Assembly: GCA_017612655.1 (NCBI GenBank)
Contig: JAGAFM010000067.1
Location: 1-31,810, forward strand
DNA length: 31,810 nt
Source of the DNA: Clostridia bacterium
Lineage (GTDB): Bacteria; Bacillota; Clostridia; Oscillospirales; CAG-272
Direction of reading: 5' to 3'
Part shown: positions 16,983 through 25,164 of the stretch, piece after piece
Position numbering within the stretch: the first letter of the stretch is position 1
Layout of the letters: each line of letters begins with the position of its first letter
Program-made: the position numbers and the translations under genes
Notes under the pieces: generated by a model
Database searches by the model: none
What the model was told of the DNA's origin: nothing
What the model saw: only the letters and a program-made list of their open reading frames with translations

Positions 16983-18035
16983 ATGAACGATCGTCAGCAT
17001 GAACCGTTTGCTTTGACGGAACGAAAAAAAGCGATCCTCCGTGCGGTGATTGATGTTCACATCCGCATGGGGGAACCGGTTGGCTCCAAGTTCCTCCTTC
17101 AGGATCAGCAGTTTTCTCTCTCAAGTGCTACCATCAGAAACGAGATGGCGGAACTGGAGGAGATGGGGTATCTGGAACAGCCTCATACCTCTGCCGGCCG
17201 TATTCCTTCTCCTGCTGGATACCGACTGTACGTCGATTCGCTGATGACCCGTTACTCCGTGTCCAAGCAGGAAACCACCCGGGCCGCAGCCATCGCCGCG
17301 CAGAAAACGGATGCGGTGAAAAAAGTGCTGGAACAGGCTTCCAGACTGGTTACGGAGTTTACGCAGTACACCTCCCTTTACATGTACGGAGGAGAGGTTG
17401 CCGAGTCGGTTTTGCGGTTTAATTCCGTCTGGGTTGACGATGTTTCCTTCATCCTGGTGATGACCCTCTCCGACGGCTCCGTACAGTCACGCGGGGTTCA
17501 GTCTCCGATCCCTCTCGATCCGGACGGATTGAAGAGTGTGACGGAGGTTCTGAACCGGAATCTGTCGGACGTTCCGATGGAGAAGATTAACCTTCCCCTC
17601 ATCCTTCGGATGGAAGAGCAGCTCGGCCGTTTCGGTCCGGTTATGTCTCCCGTTATGAAAACGGTGTACGACATCATAGGGGATCCTTCTCCTGTCGAAC
17701 TGCACTTCACCGGTCTGAACCGGATCCTCCGGTATCCCGAGTTTTCGGATATTCTTCGCGTCCAGAAACTGTTCGACCTGTTTGAGTCCGAAGAGGAGAT
17801 CACCAGGCTGATTCTGGATGCCGTTCCCGGCCAGGTTCAGATTGTGATCGGCAGTCAGACGGAGATACCGGGAATGGAGGGCGCAACCATGATTTTCCGC
17901 AGTTTCGCGGAGTCCGGGCATCCGATCTCCGCGATCGGACTGATCGGGCCGTCCCGGATGGAATACGCAAGATCCGTCGCACTGATCGGTCTGCTCGCGG
18001 ACAACGTCGAGCGTTCGATCGGACACACGGCATAA
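16983..18035 (+). CDS. hrcA: Heat-inducible transcription repressor HrcA
   Basis: Represses the class I heat-shock genes by binding CIRCE. The product is 350 aa, a normal length. The N-terminal winged helix shows LTERKKAILRAVIDVHIRMGEPVGSKFL and SSATIRNEMAELEEMGYLEQPHTSAGRIPS, both characteristic of HrcA. A GAF-like middle and a dimerisation region follow, ending in GLIGPSRMEYARSVALIGLLADNVE. The ATG at 16983 gives the standard start, although its ribosome binding site is unusually far upstream. A CIRCE element in the leader shows autoregulation. grpE follows after 66 bp and dnaK after that. Confidence 0.97.
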   Translation: MNDRQHEPFALTERKKAILRAVIDVHIRMGEPVGSKFLLQDQQFSLSSATIRNEMAELEEMGYLEQPHTSAGRIPSPAGYRLYVDSLMTRYSVSKQETTRAAAIAAQKTDAVKKVLEQASRLVTEFTQYTSLYMYGGEVAESVLRFNSVWVDDVSFILVMTLSDGSVQSRGVQSPIPLDPDGLKSVTEVLNRNLSDVPMEKINLPLILRMEEQLGRFGPVMSPVMKTVYDIIGDPSPVELHFTGLNRILRYPEFSDILRVQKLFDLFESEEEITRLILDAVPGQVQIVIGSQTEIPGMEGATMIFRSFAESGHPISAIGLIGPSRMEYARSVALIGLLADNVERSIGHTA

Positions 18036-18101
18036 ACAAGCAGGATTCCGAGCCTCCGGCCCGCCGGCCGAAGGAGAACGGGATCGGAAGGGAGTCTTTT
18101 G

Positions 18102-18650
18102 ATGAAAGACGAAAAGAAGAAAGCGAAGACGCAGGAAGAACCTGCGGAGGAAAAAAATACCGGAAAAGAAGAGTCTCCGGAACAGCAGGATCCGGCGGAT
18201 ACCATCCGAGAGCTCGAGTCCCAGCTCAAGGAAGAGAAGGAGCACGTTCTCCGAATCGCCGCCGAATACGACAACTACCGGAAACGTTCCTCCAAGGAAC
18301 GGGAAGGGCTTTACGCGGAGGCCTATGCAGACGCGCTGAAGGAGATTCTTCCCGTTGTGGATAACCTTGAGCGAGCGGCAGGCTTTTCTCAGGGGGAGGA
18401 AAAACCGGACCCCGATAAGCTGGCGGAGGGCGTATCTCTGATCGTCGCCCAGTTCGCAGAAACGCTGAAGAAGATCGGAGTGGAGTCGTTCGGAAAGGCC
18501 GGTGAAGCGTTCGATCCGAATCTTCACAACGCGATCATGCATGAAGAGAACCCGGATCTCGGGGAGGGCGTCATTACGGAAGTCTTCCAGCACGGATACC
18601 GGAAGGGCGACAGAATTATCCGGTTCGCGATGGTCAAGGTCGCCAACTGA
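18102..18650 (+). CDS. grpE: Nucleotide exchange factor GrpE
   Basis: Exchanges ADP for ATP on DnaK. The 182-residue protein has a charged, disordered Lys/Glu-rich N-terminus (about 1-40), a long coiled-coil helix (IRELESQLKEEKEHVLRIAAEYDNYRKRSSKE) and the beta-wing domain with AFDPNLHNAIMHEENPD and EVFQHGYRKGDRIIRFAMVKVA. The ATG at 18102 has AAGGGAG 7 nt upstream; an in-frame TTG at 18099 is less likely. It sits between hrcA and dnaK under the CIRCE promoter. The N-terminal acidic and lysine-rich stretch is typical of Firmicute GrpE. Confidence 0.97.
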   Translation: MKDEKKKAKTQEEPAEEKNTGKEESPEQQDPADTIRELESQLKEEKEHVLRIAAEYDNYRKRSSKEREGLYAEAYADALKEILPVVDNLERAAGFSQGEEKPDPDKLAEGVSLIVAQFAETLKKIGVESFGKAGEAFDPNLHNAIMHEENPDLGEGVITEVFQHGYRKGDRIIRFAMVKVAN

Positions 18651-18695
18651 AGCAAATAATTAAAAAAATATAATCTGAGAAGTGAGGTAATTACA

Positions 18696-20527
18696 ATGGC
18701 AAAAATTATCGGTATTGATTTGGGAACCACCAACTCCTGCGTTTCCGTTTACGAGGGCGGAGAACCGGTCGTCATTACGAACCCGGAAGGATCGAGAACC
18801 ACTCCCTCCGTCGTAGCGTTCACCAAGGCCGGGGAAAGGATCGTCGGCCAGGCGGCCAAGAGACAGGCGATCACCAATCCCGACCGCACCATCATGTCCA
18901 TCAAACGGCACATGGGAACCGACTACAAAGTCTCGATTGACGGAAAGAACTACACTCCGCAGGAAATCTCCGCAATGATTCTGCAGAAAATGAAGGCGGA
19001 CGCGGAGGCTTATCTCGGCACGACCGTTACAGAGGCAGTCATTACCGTTCCCGCCTATTTCTCCGATGCCCAGCGTCAGGCGACTAAGGACGCAGGCAAG
19101 ATTGCGGGACTGGATGTCAAGCGGATCATCAACGAGCCGACCGCGGCAGCGCTTGCCTACGGGGTTGACAAAGAGGGGATTTCCCAGAAGGTGATGATCT
19201 TCGACCTGGGCGGCGGCACCTTCGATGTTTCGATTCTGGACATCAGCGACGGCGTGTTCGAGGTGCTTTCCACGAACGGAAACACCAGGCTGGGCGGCGA
19301 CGATTTCGACCAGAAAGTCATTGACTGGATTGCGGAAGAGTTCATGAAAGAAAACGGCGGAATCGATCTGCGCCGCGACAAGATGGCTCTTCAGAGGCTG
19401 AAAGAGGCGGCTGAGAAGGCAAAGATCGAGCTGTCCGGAATGATGACCGCCGAGATCAACCTTCCGTTTATCACGGCCGATGCGACCGGTCCCAAACACT
19501 TCAACGCAACGCTTTCCCGCGCAAAATTCAATGAGTTGACCGCGGACCTGGTCAAAGCGTGCGAGGTCCCTGTCAGAAATGCGCTGAACGACGCAGGACT
19601 CAAGCCCTCTGACATCGCCAGAGTCCTTCTGGTCGGCGGTTCCACGAGAATTCCCGCCGTTCAGGAGTCGGTTCAGAGAATGATGGGGAAGGAACCCTCC
19701 AAGAACATCAATCCGGATGAATGCGTCGCAATCGGAGCGGCCATTCAGGGCGGCGTTCTCGGCGGCGACGTAAAGGATCTTCTGCTTCTGGACGTCACGC
19801 CCCTCTCCCTGGGAATCGAGACGCTGGGCGGCGTCTGCACGAAGATTATCGACAGAAACACGACCATCCCCACGAAAAGTCTCAGATCTTCTCGACTGCC
19901 GCAGACGGACAGACTTCCGTGGAAATCCACGTTCTGCAGGGCGAGCGGGAGATGGCTGCGGGCAATACGACCCTCGGCAGATTCTCTCTGGACGGAATCC
20001 CGTCCGCTCCCCGCGGCGTTCCTCAGATTGAAGTTACGTTCGATATCGACGCGAACGGAATCGTGAACGTCAGCGCAACCGACAAGGGAACCGGTAAGGA
20101 ACAGCATATCACCATCACCTCGTCCTCCAACATGAGCAAAGAGGATATCGACAAGGCCGTGAAAGAGGCGGAGAAGTATGCGGAAGAGGACCGGATCGCC
20201 AAGGAAGCCGTCGATACCAAGAACCAGGCCGAGAATCTGATCTTCCAGAGCGAGAAGACCATGACCGAGCTGGGCGACAAGATCGATGCCTCCGAGAAGG
20301 CGGAGATTCAGTCGGAAATCGACAGGCTGAAGGAAACCGTGAAAAACGGATCGGTGGCCGACATCAAGGCCGGAACCGAGGAGCTTCAGAAGAAGTTCTA
20401 CGCGATGAGCGAGAAACTCTACAAGCAGCAGGCGGCCCAGGGCCAGCAGGATGCTCAGGGACAGGCCGGCACGCAGAACGCGGACGGCACCTATAACGCC
20501 GACTTCACGGATATGGGAAAAGAATAA
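18696..20527 (+). CDS. dnaK: Molecular chaperone DnaK (Hsp70), reading frame broken by a one-base deletion
   Basis: ATP-dependent chaperone. The nucleotide-binding domain is intact: IGIDLGTTNSCVSV, VITVPAYFSDAQRQATKDAG, FDLGGGTFDVSILD, VLLVGGSTRIPAVQ, and the interdomain linker DLLLLDVTPLSLGIETLGG. After residue 394 the frame shifts. The first frame runs into about 60 unrelated residues and stops at 20066, while the remainder of the substrate-binding domain and lid (SQIFSTAADGQTSVEIHVLQ onward) continues in another frame to 20527. Restoring one A gives a product of about 610 aa, the normal size, ending in a Gln/Gly-rich tail. GAGGT lies 7 nt before the ATG. An essential-type chaperone with otherwise perfect sequence suggests a sequencing or assembly error. 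Confidence 0.93.
19875..19878 (+). other. Frameshift site in dnaK (A-run one base short)
   Basis: The sequence reads ACG AAA AGT CTC where the conserved DnaK protein needs ACG AAA AAG TCT C (Thr-Lys-Lys-Ser). AAAA should therefore be AAAAA. Four A's are too short for efficient slippage, and the canonical slippery heptamer A AAA AAG is absent. Confidence 0.88.
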
Positions 20528-20540
20528 TTCTCCTGACAAT

Positions 20541-20587
20541 AAAACCGGAGGGGCAGCGGTATTGCGGCTGCCCCGACGGGTTTTCCC
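20541..20587 (+). terminator. Rho-independent terminator after dnaK
   Basis: Inner stem GGGGCAGC (20550-20557) pairs with GCTGCCCC (20567-20574) around a 9-nt loop. An outer AAAACC/GGTTTT pairing (20541-20546 with 20479 to 20584 numbering in the right arm at 20579-20584) extends it across a small internal loop. The right arm ends in TTTT. It would end or reduce transcription from the hrcA promoter before dnaJ. Confidence 0.65.
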
Positions 20588-20625
20588 GTTTTCGAAAAGT
20601 TTACAGATGTGACATTCGAAATCGG

Positions 20626-20654
20626 TTGATTGAGAGGGACGGTCCCGTTATACT
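20626..20654 (+). promoter_or_regulatory. Separate promoter for dnaJ-prmA, with palindrome in the spacer
   Basis: -35 TTGATT (20626-20631), a 17-bp spacer and -10 TATACT (20649-20654). The spacer contains GGGAC-G-GTCCC (20636-20646), an inverted repeat that could be a repressor site. No CIRCE is present. The predicted start near 20661 gives a leader of about 77 nt. Confidence 0.7.
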
Positions 20655-20664
20655 GTTGAAGCGG

Positions 20665-20690
20665 GTCGGATCCTCGAAGACTGATCCGGC
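20665..20690 (+). other. Hairpin in the dnaJ leader
   Basis: GTCGGATC (20665-20672) pairs with GATCCGGC (20683-20690), eight base pairs including one G-T, around a 10-nt loop. It would lie within the first 30 nt of the dnaJ mRNA. No T-run follows, so it is not a terminator. Confidence 0.5.
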
Positions 20691-20737
20691 GCGGGCCGGA
20701 GAACAAAGGCCTGGGATCAGGAAAGGCACGGGTAAAG

Positions 20738-21892
20738 ATGGCAGACTCCAAAAGGGATTATTACGAAGTACTCGGGGTACCGAAGAGTGCCGATGCCGAG
20801 GACATTAAAAAAGCATATAGGACGCTTGCAAAAAAGTATCATCCGGACATGAATCCCGGGGACAAGGACGCCGAGCAGAAGTTCAAGGAAGTGAACGAAG
20901 CGTATGCCGTCCTGTCCGACTCGGAGAAAAAAGCCCGCTACGATCAGTTCGGCTTTGCCGGGATCGATCCGAACATGGGCGCGGGCGGAGGCGGATTCGG
21001 CGGATTCGGGGGAATGGACTTCGACCTCGGGGACGTTTTCAATTCCTTCTTCGGGGGAGGCGCGGCTTCGTCCGCACGCAGAAACGCTCCGGAACGCGGT
21101 CAGGATATCCAGCTTCGGATTACGATTTCCTTTGAAGAAGCGGCGTTCGGCTGCAAAAAGGAGATTTCCTTCAACCGGATCTGCAAGTGCAAAGAATGCG
21201 GAGGAAGCGGTGCGGAGAAAGGAACGGTTCCCGAGAAGTGCAGCGCCTGCAACGGAACCGGAACGGTTCGCGTCTCCCAGAGGACAGCTTTCGGAATGTT
21301 CCAGACCAGCAGGCCCTGCGAAACATGCGGCGGAAAAGGAAAAATCATCCGTTCCCGCTGCGCGAAGTGCGGCGGTCAGGGTACCGTCCGCGAGTCCAAG
21401 AAGATGGAGGTCACAATTCCTGCCGGGTTTGACGACGGGATGATGCTCTGTCTGAGGGATCAGGGATCGGAAGGCAGGAACGGGGGAGGCCCCGGCGACG
21501 TTATTCTGACGGTCAATGTCCGGCCGCACCACATTTTTGAACGGGACGGCTACGATATCTACTGCGAGATTCCCATCACTTTCCCTGAAGCGACGCTCGG
21601 AGCCGAGATTGTCGTCCCCACGCTGGAGGGCGACATTAAGTACACGATTCCGGAAGGAACGCAGACGGGAACCGTTTTCACCGTGAAGGGAAAGGGCATC
21701 CAGAAACTGAACTCGAGAGGACGATCCGACCGCGGGGAAAAGGGAGATCTACGCTTTACGGTCACCCTTGAAGTCCCCCGCAGTCTCACGGAAAAACAGA
21801 AGCAGCTCCTCCGGGAATTCTCGGAAAGCTGCGACAAGAAAAACTACTCGAAGAAGGAAAAATTCTTCAACAAGATTTTCGGCAGCCGCTGA
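20738..21892 (+). CDS. dnaJ: Co-chaperone DnaJ (Hsp40)
   Basis: Stimulates DnaK ATPase activity and delivers substrates. The product is 384 aa. The J-domain (about 6-70) contains the essential HPD in KKYHPDMNPGD. A Gly/Phe-rich linker (GAGGGGFGGFGGMDF) follows. The zinc-binding domain (about 145-215) carries four CxxCxGxG-type repeats: CKECGGSG, CSACNGTG, CETCGGKG and CAKCGGQG. The C-terminal substrate domains show GDVILTVNVRPHHIFERDGYDIYCEIPI and VKGKGIQ. The ATG at 20738 has AAAGG about 10 nt upstream. It lies 210 bp after dnaK with its own promoter, and 26 bp before prmA. Confidence 0.97.
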   Translation: MADSKRDYYEVLGVPKSADAEDIKKAYRTLAKKYHPDMNPGDKDAEQKFKEVNEAYAVLSDSEKKARYDQFGFAGIDPNMGAGGGGFGGFGGMDFDLGDVFNSFFGGGAASSARRNAPERGQDIQLRITISFEEAAFGCKKEISFNRICKCKECGGSGAEKGTVPEKCSACNGTGTVRVSQRTAFGMFQTSRPCETCGGKGKIIRSRCAKCGGQGTVRESKKMEVTIPAGFDDGMMLCLRDQGSEGRNGGGPGDVILTVNVRPHHIFERDGYDIYCEIPITFPEATLGAEIVVPTLEGDIKYTIPEGTQTGTVFTVKGKGIQKLNSRGRSDRGEKGDLRFTVTLEVPRSLTEKQKQLLREFSESCDKKNYSKKEKFFNKIFGSR

Positions 21893-21918
21893 TCATGACG
21901 GCATAACCCGGAGGTTTT

Positions 21919-22833
21919 ATGGGCTGGACTCAACTGAAAGTGACTGGAAAAACGGAAGACAGGGAACTGATCTGCGCAGTTATGGATGTCCTGGATCCTC
22001 AGCTGATGATTGAGGATTATTCGGATATTGATATGAAGGGCGTCTACGCCGATCTGATCGACGAATCCATCGTCGAAGCGGATAAGACGGTCGTTTCCGT
22101 CAGTCTGTTTGTCCCGGAAGACCGCTCCGCCGCAGAATACGCGTCTTATCTTCACGAGCGGTTCCACTTCCTCGGAATTTCCGTCGGAATCACGTTTTCG
22201 GGCGTCGATGAGGAGGAATGGGCGACCGCCTGGCGCAGGTTCTACCATCCTTCTAAAATCGGTTCGCGGCTGGTCGTTGTTCCGACCTGGGAATCGTACT
22301 CGCCTGCTCCGGGGGAACTTGTTCTTTCCATGGATCCGGGAATGGCGTTCGGAACCGGGACGCACGAAACGACGAAACTGTGCAGCCGCCTTCTGGAAAA
22401 GAATATTCGTCCGGGCGATGCGGTTCTCGATCTGGGGACGGGCTCCGGAATCCTCGCGATCTGCGCCTCGCTTCTCGGCGCCGCGCACTGCAGCGCGTAC
22501 GACATTGATCCTGTCTCGGTGTCCGTTGCGGAAGAGAACATCAGAAGAAACGGGATTTCCAACATTTCCTGCGGTGTTTCCGATCTGCTTCGGGATGTGA
22601 ATGCTCAGTCCGGTCCGTTCCGGGTGATTATCGCAAACATCGTCGCAGACGTGATCAATCGGCTTGCCGACTCCATTGATCCGTTCCTGTCTTCGGACGG
22701 GGTGATGATTGCATCCGGTATTATCCGGGAACGCGGAGACGAGGTGAGAAGGAAGTATGAAGAGTCCGGCTTCCGCGTCGTGGACTGTCTTGCGGACGGA
22801 GGATGGGTGGCCTTCTCCTTTGCCAAAAAATGA
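21919..22833 (+). CDS. prmA: Ribosomal protein L11 methyltransferase
   Basis: SAM-dependent enzyme that trimethylates ribosomal protein L11. The 304 aa length is normal. The N-terminal substrate domain carries PSKIGSRLVVVPTWE. The Rossmann domain shows DPGMAFGTGTHETTKLC, the SAM-binding motif VLDLGTGSGILAI, AYDIDPVSVSVAEENIRRN and the catalytic-region motif VIIANIVADVI (family form ANI). GGAGG precedes the ATG by 4 nt. Position after dnaJ and before rsmE is the usual Firmicute order. The gene is followed by tandem hairpins, so it probably ends the dnaJ transcript. Confidence 0.96.
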   Translation: MGWTQLKVTGKTEDRELICAVMDVLDPQLMIEDYSDIDMKGVYADLIDESIVEADKTVVSVSLFVPEDRSAAEYASYLHERFHFLGISVGITFSGVDEEEWATAWRRFYHPSKIGSRLVVVPTWESYSPAPGELVLSMDPGMAFGTGTHETTKLCSRLLEKNIRPGDAVLDLGTGSGILAICASLLGAAHCSAYDIDPVSVSVAEENIRRNGISNISCGVSDLLRDVNAQSGPFRVIIANIVADVINRLADSIDPFLSSDGVMIASGIIRERGDEVRRKYEESGFRVVDCLADGGWVAFSFAKK

Positions 22834-22899
22834 TAAACAGACTCCCGGGACCCTTTTCACAAAAAAGAGGTTCCGGCCTTTTTTGAGAACCGAAAAGGT

Positions 22900-22919
22900 A
22901 AAACTGTACAGTTTTTTTT
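22900..22919 (+). terminator. AT-rich palindrome with T8 run after prmA
   Basis: AAAACTGTACAGTTTT (22900-22915) is a perfect 16-bp palindrome and the T-run continues to 22919. As RNA it can form a 6-bp stem with a GTAC loop followed by U's. It may act as a weak first terminator or be a protein-binding site; the sequence alone does not decide. Confidence 0.45.
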
Positions 22920-22948
22920 GGATTTTTTGTAAATTTTTCTGAAACAAG

Positions 22949-22968
22949 CGGGGGAAACCCCGTTTTTT
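22949..22968 (+). terminator. Rho-independent terminator before rsmE
   Basis: CGGGG-GAAA-CCCCG forms a 5-bp GC stem closed by a GNRA-type tetraloop, followed directly by TTTTTT. It should end transcripts from dnaJ-prmA. Confidence 0.8.
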
Positions 22969-22992
22969 CACAAGAACCTCACAAAAAACTCT

Positions 22993-23021
22993 TTGACAAA
23001 TTGGTTATTTTGCTGTATAAT
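22993..23021 (+). promoter_or_regulatory. Full-consensus sigma-A promoter for rsmE and downstream genes
   Basis: -35 TTGACA (22993-22998), a 17-bp spacer and -10 TATAAT (23016-23021), a perfect match at both hexamers. The expected start near 23028 lies downstream of two other in-frame start options, so rsmE must begin later, at 23085 or 23103. Confidence 0.93.
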
Positions 23022-23102
23022 GTACAGAAGTTATCGGGTCATAATCGGAAGTCAGTCGGATCCGGCGCCAAATCTCATGACTGTATGGAGAGTGAGAGCA
23101 CG

Positions 23103-23867
23103 ATGCCACGTTTTTTTCTGTCGCGGACGGAGTTTGATCCGGAGAGTGGTTTTCTGACTCTTCGCGGGTCGGATGCCCATCATCTGACCGGTGTCCTTCG
23201 CATGAAAACGGGGGATCCTGTGACGGTTTCCGACATGCAGCGCACGGATTACCACTGCAGAATCACGGGGATCAGCGGAGACGGCGTACTGCTCTCCATC
23301 GAGAGCGTTCAGGCCAATATGACGGAGCCTCCTGTTTCCGTTTCCCTGTTCCAGTCTCTCCCCAAGGGAGACAAAATGGACTGGATTGTTCAGAAGTCCG
23401 TAGAACTCGGAGTAACCGAGATCGTTCCGGTGATGAGTTCCCGCTGCGTGACCCGTATCCCGCAGGAGAAGATTTCTTCCCGTACGGAGCGCTGGCAGAG
23501 AATTGCGGAAGAGTCCGGAAAACAGTGCGGGCGCGGGATTGTCCCGACCGTCCGCCAGCCGGTTTCTTTTTCCTCCGCCCTGACACTCTGCGAAACACTT
23601 GATTTTCCGGTGTTCTGTTACGAGGGGGAGGGGACGGAACCGATCTCCAGAGTATTCGATCCGATCCGTGACCGCCTCTCCGGCGGTACCATCCGCCCGA
23701 CCGTGGGCGTTTTCATCGGTCCGGAGGGAGGCTACGGTCTTGATGAAGCGGAATCCGCCCGTTCTGCCGGAATCCCCTTGGCGTCTCTCGGCCGCCGGAT
23801 TCTGAGGTGCGAGACCGCTCCGCTGTTCTTTCTCTCGGCACTGCAGTACGCTCTGGAACTGTCGTAA
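23103..23867 (+). CDS. rsmE: 16S rRNA (uracil-1498-N3)-methyltransferase RsmE
   Basis: SPOUT-family enzyme that methylates U1498 of 16S rRNA. From the ATG at 23103 the product is 254 aa. The N-terminal PUA-like part shows MPRFFLSRTEFD and LRGSDAHHLTGVLRMKTGD. The SPOUT part shows SLPKGDKMDWIVQKSVELGVTEIVPVMSSRC, the knot loop VFIGPEGGYGLDEAE and LGRRILRCETAPL, all typical. An in-frame ATG at 23085 would add six residues. The frame stays open to 23001, but that segment contains the promoter. The ribosome binding site is weak (GGAG about 12 nt upstream). It is the first gene after the consensus promoter. Confidence 0.95.
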   Translation: MPRFFLSRTEFDPESGFLTLRGSDAHHLTGVLRMKTGDPVTVSDMQRTDYHCRITGISGDGVLLSIESVQANMTEPPVSVSLFQSLPKGDKMDWIVQKSVELGVTEIVPVMSSRCVTRIPQEKISSRTERWQRIAEESGKQCGRGIVPTVRQPVSFSSALTLCETLDFPVFCYEGEGTEPISRVFDPIRDRLSGGTIRPTVGVFIGPEGGYGLDEAESARSAGIPLASLGRRILRCETAPLFFLSALQYALELS

Positions 23868-23936
23868 TGTTCGGCTTCCCGCATTCCCCGCTTGCAGCTC
23901 ATAATTTACCGGTACGTCGGAATCAGGAGGAAAAAG

Positions 23937-25022
23937 ATGTCCACAAGGTTGTTTCTCGGTATCATCAACCAGATGAAAAAGGCGGTCGATCGCTGCATCG
24001 GCATTATCGATGAAAGCGGTGTTATCGTTTCGTGCAGTGAGTTGGAAAAGATTGGCGAGACCAGACAGGGAATCCGTGATGAACTGGCTTATTCTTCCGA
24101 CGCGGTCGTCTCCGGCGGTTTCACTTACCGCCCCCTTTCCGGCAGCGAGAAAAACGATTACATCGTATTCGTCGAGGGAGAAGACAAAAAAGCGGAAGAA
24201 ATCTCCATGCTGATTGCCATCTCTCTTTCCAACATCAAGAGTCTGTTTGATGAAAAATACGATAAAGCGACGCTGATCAAGAATATTCTGCTTGACAATA
24301 TTCTCCCGGGCGATATCTACGTAAAGTCCAAGGAACTGCACTTTCCGACGGATGTGATGCGTGTCGCCATTCTGATCCGCTTCCTCGGGAAGACCGATAT
24401 CATCCCCTATGAAGTGATTCAGAACATGTTCCCCGACAAGACAAAGGATTTTGTCGTCAGCGTCAGCGAAAGGGAAGTGGTGCTGCTCAAGGAGGTCGAC
24501 CCCGACTGCGATATTCAGGAGATCGAACTGCTTGCTCAGCAGATTGCCGATACGGTTAACGCCGAATTCTTCACCAAGGTTTCGATCGGTATCGGCTCCA
24601 TGGTTCCGTTTGTCCAGGAACTGGCCCGCTCCTACAAGGAAGCCCAGACGGCGATTGAGGTGGGTAAAATCTTCGATATGGAGAAGAAGATCGTCTCCTA
24701 CGACAATCTCGGGATCGCCCGGCTGATCTATCAGCTTCCGATAACGCTCTGCGAGATGTTTATGCAGGAAGTGTTCAAGAACACGAGCCTTGATTCTCTG
24801 GATCGGGAGACGCTGATGACCATCCGTTGTTTCTTTGAAAACAACCTGAATGTTTCCGAAACCTCGAGAAAACTGTTTGTTCACCGGAATACTCTGGTCT
24901 ATCGTCTGGACAAAATCAAGAAGATGACGGGACTCGATCTCCGTGAATTTGATCATGCAATCACCTTCCATGTCGCCTTGATGGTACAGAAATATCTGAA
25001 CTCCAAGCAGGTAAAATACTGA
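23937..25022 (+). CDS. CdaR/PucR-family transcriptional regulator
   Basis: A 361-residue protein. The C-terminal PucR-type helix-turn-helix is clear: LDRETLMTIRCFFENNLNVSETSRKLFVHRNTLVYRLDKIKKMTGLDLREF. The middle (about 130-270) resembles the degenerate GGDEF-like domain of CdaR proteins, including SIGIGSMVPFVQELARSYKEAQTAIEVG. The first 110 residues look like a small sensor region without an obvious named domain. The ATG at 23937 is set by AGGAGG 6 nt upstream; a longer frame to 23892 lacks this. CdaR and PucR themselves control sugar-diacid and purine catabolism, but the location between rsmE and ftsEX points to a different target. The effector is unknown. Confidence 0.85.
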   Translation: MSTRLFLGIINQMKKAVDRCIGIIDESGVIVSCSELEKIGETRQGIRDELAYSSDAVVSGGFTYRPLSGSEKNDYIVFVEGEDKKAEEISMLIAISLSNIKSLFDEKYDKATLIKNILLDNILPGDIYVKSKELHFPTDVMRVAILIRFLGKTDIIPYEVIQNMFPDKTKDFVVSVSEREVVLLKEVDPDCDIQEIELLAQQIADTVNAEFFTKVSIGIGSMVPFVQELARSYKEAQTAIEVGKIFDMEKKIVSYDNLGIARLIYQLPITLCEMFMQEVFKNTSLDSLDRETLMTIRCFFENNLNVSETSRKLFVHRNTLVYRLDKIKKMTGLDLREFDHAITFHVALMVQKYLNSKQVKY

Positions 25023-25051
25023 CACGCGTCCGTTCGCATAAAGGAGGGTGC

Positions 25052-25074
25052 GGCTGGGGTTCTGCCCCGCCTTT
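25052..25074 (+). terminator. GC-rich hairpin between the regulator gene and ftsE
   Basis: GGC-T-GGGG (25052-25059) pairs with CCCCGCC (25065-25071) around TTCTG, with one bulged T, followed by TTT then CCC. The short T-run makes it a weak or conditional terminator rather than a strong one. Confidence 0.4.
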
Positions 25075-25104
25075 CCCACTCTCTTTTGAACCGAGAAAGG
25101 AGGA

Positions 25105-25164
25105 ATGCATCGCCTCTGGCTGCCTGTGAAGAAAAAGCGTCAGAGGCGGGTTCATTCAGTATGA
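25105..25164 (+). CDS. Possible 19-residue basic leader peptide overlapping ftsE
   Basis: The ATG at 25105 opens MHRLWLPVKKKRQRRVHSV and stops at TGA 25162-25164, which overlaps the ftsE ATG as ATGA. AAAGGAGG ends 1 nt before the ATG, a strong but very close Shine-Dalgarno. ftsE itself has no well-placed ribosome binding site, so coupling from this ORF would explain its translation. Nine of the 19 residues are Lys, Arg or His. It could equally be a chance ORF. Confidence 0.35.
   Translation: MHRLWLPVKKKRQRRVHSV

Noticed and set aside
18669..18674. TATAAT just before dnaK as an extra promoter
   Set aside because: The gap is AT-rich and no reasonable -35 lies 16-18 bp upstream; the best option matches only 3 of 6.
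20717..21532. 271-codon minus-strand ORF opposite dnaJ
   Set aside because: dnaJ is unmistakable on the plus strand and the antisense frame has no independent support.
23052..25079. 675-codon ORF on the minus strand opposite rsmE and the regulator gene
   Set aside because: It lies wholly antisense to two well-identified genes, its translation shows no family motif, and long antisense frames are expected from the codon bias of these genes.
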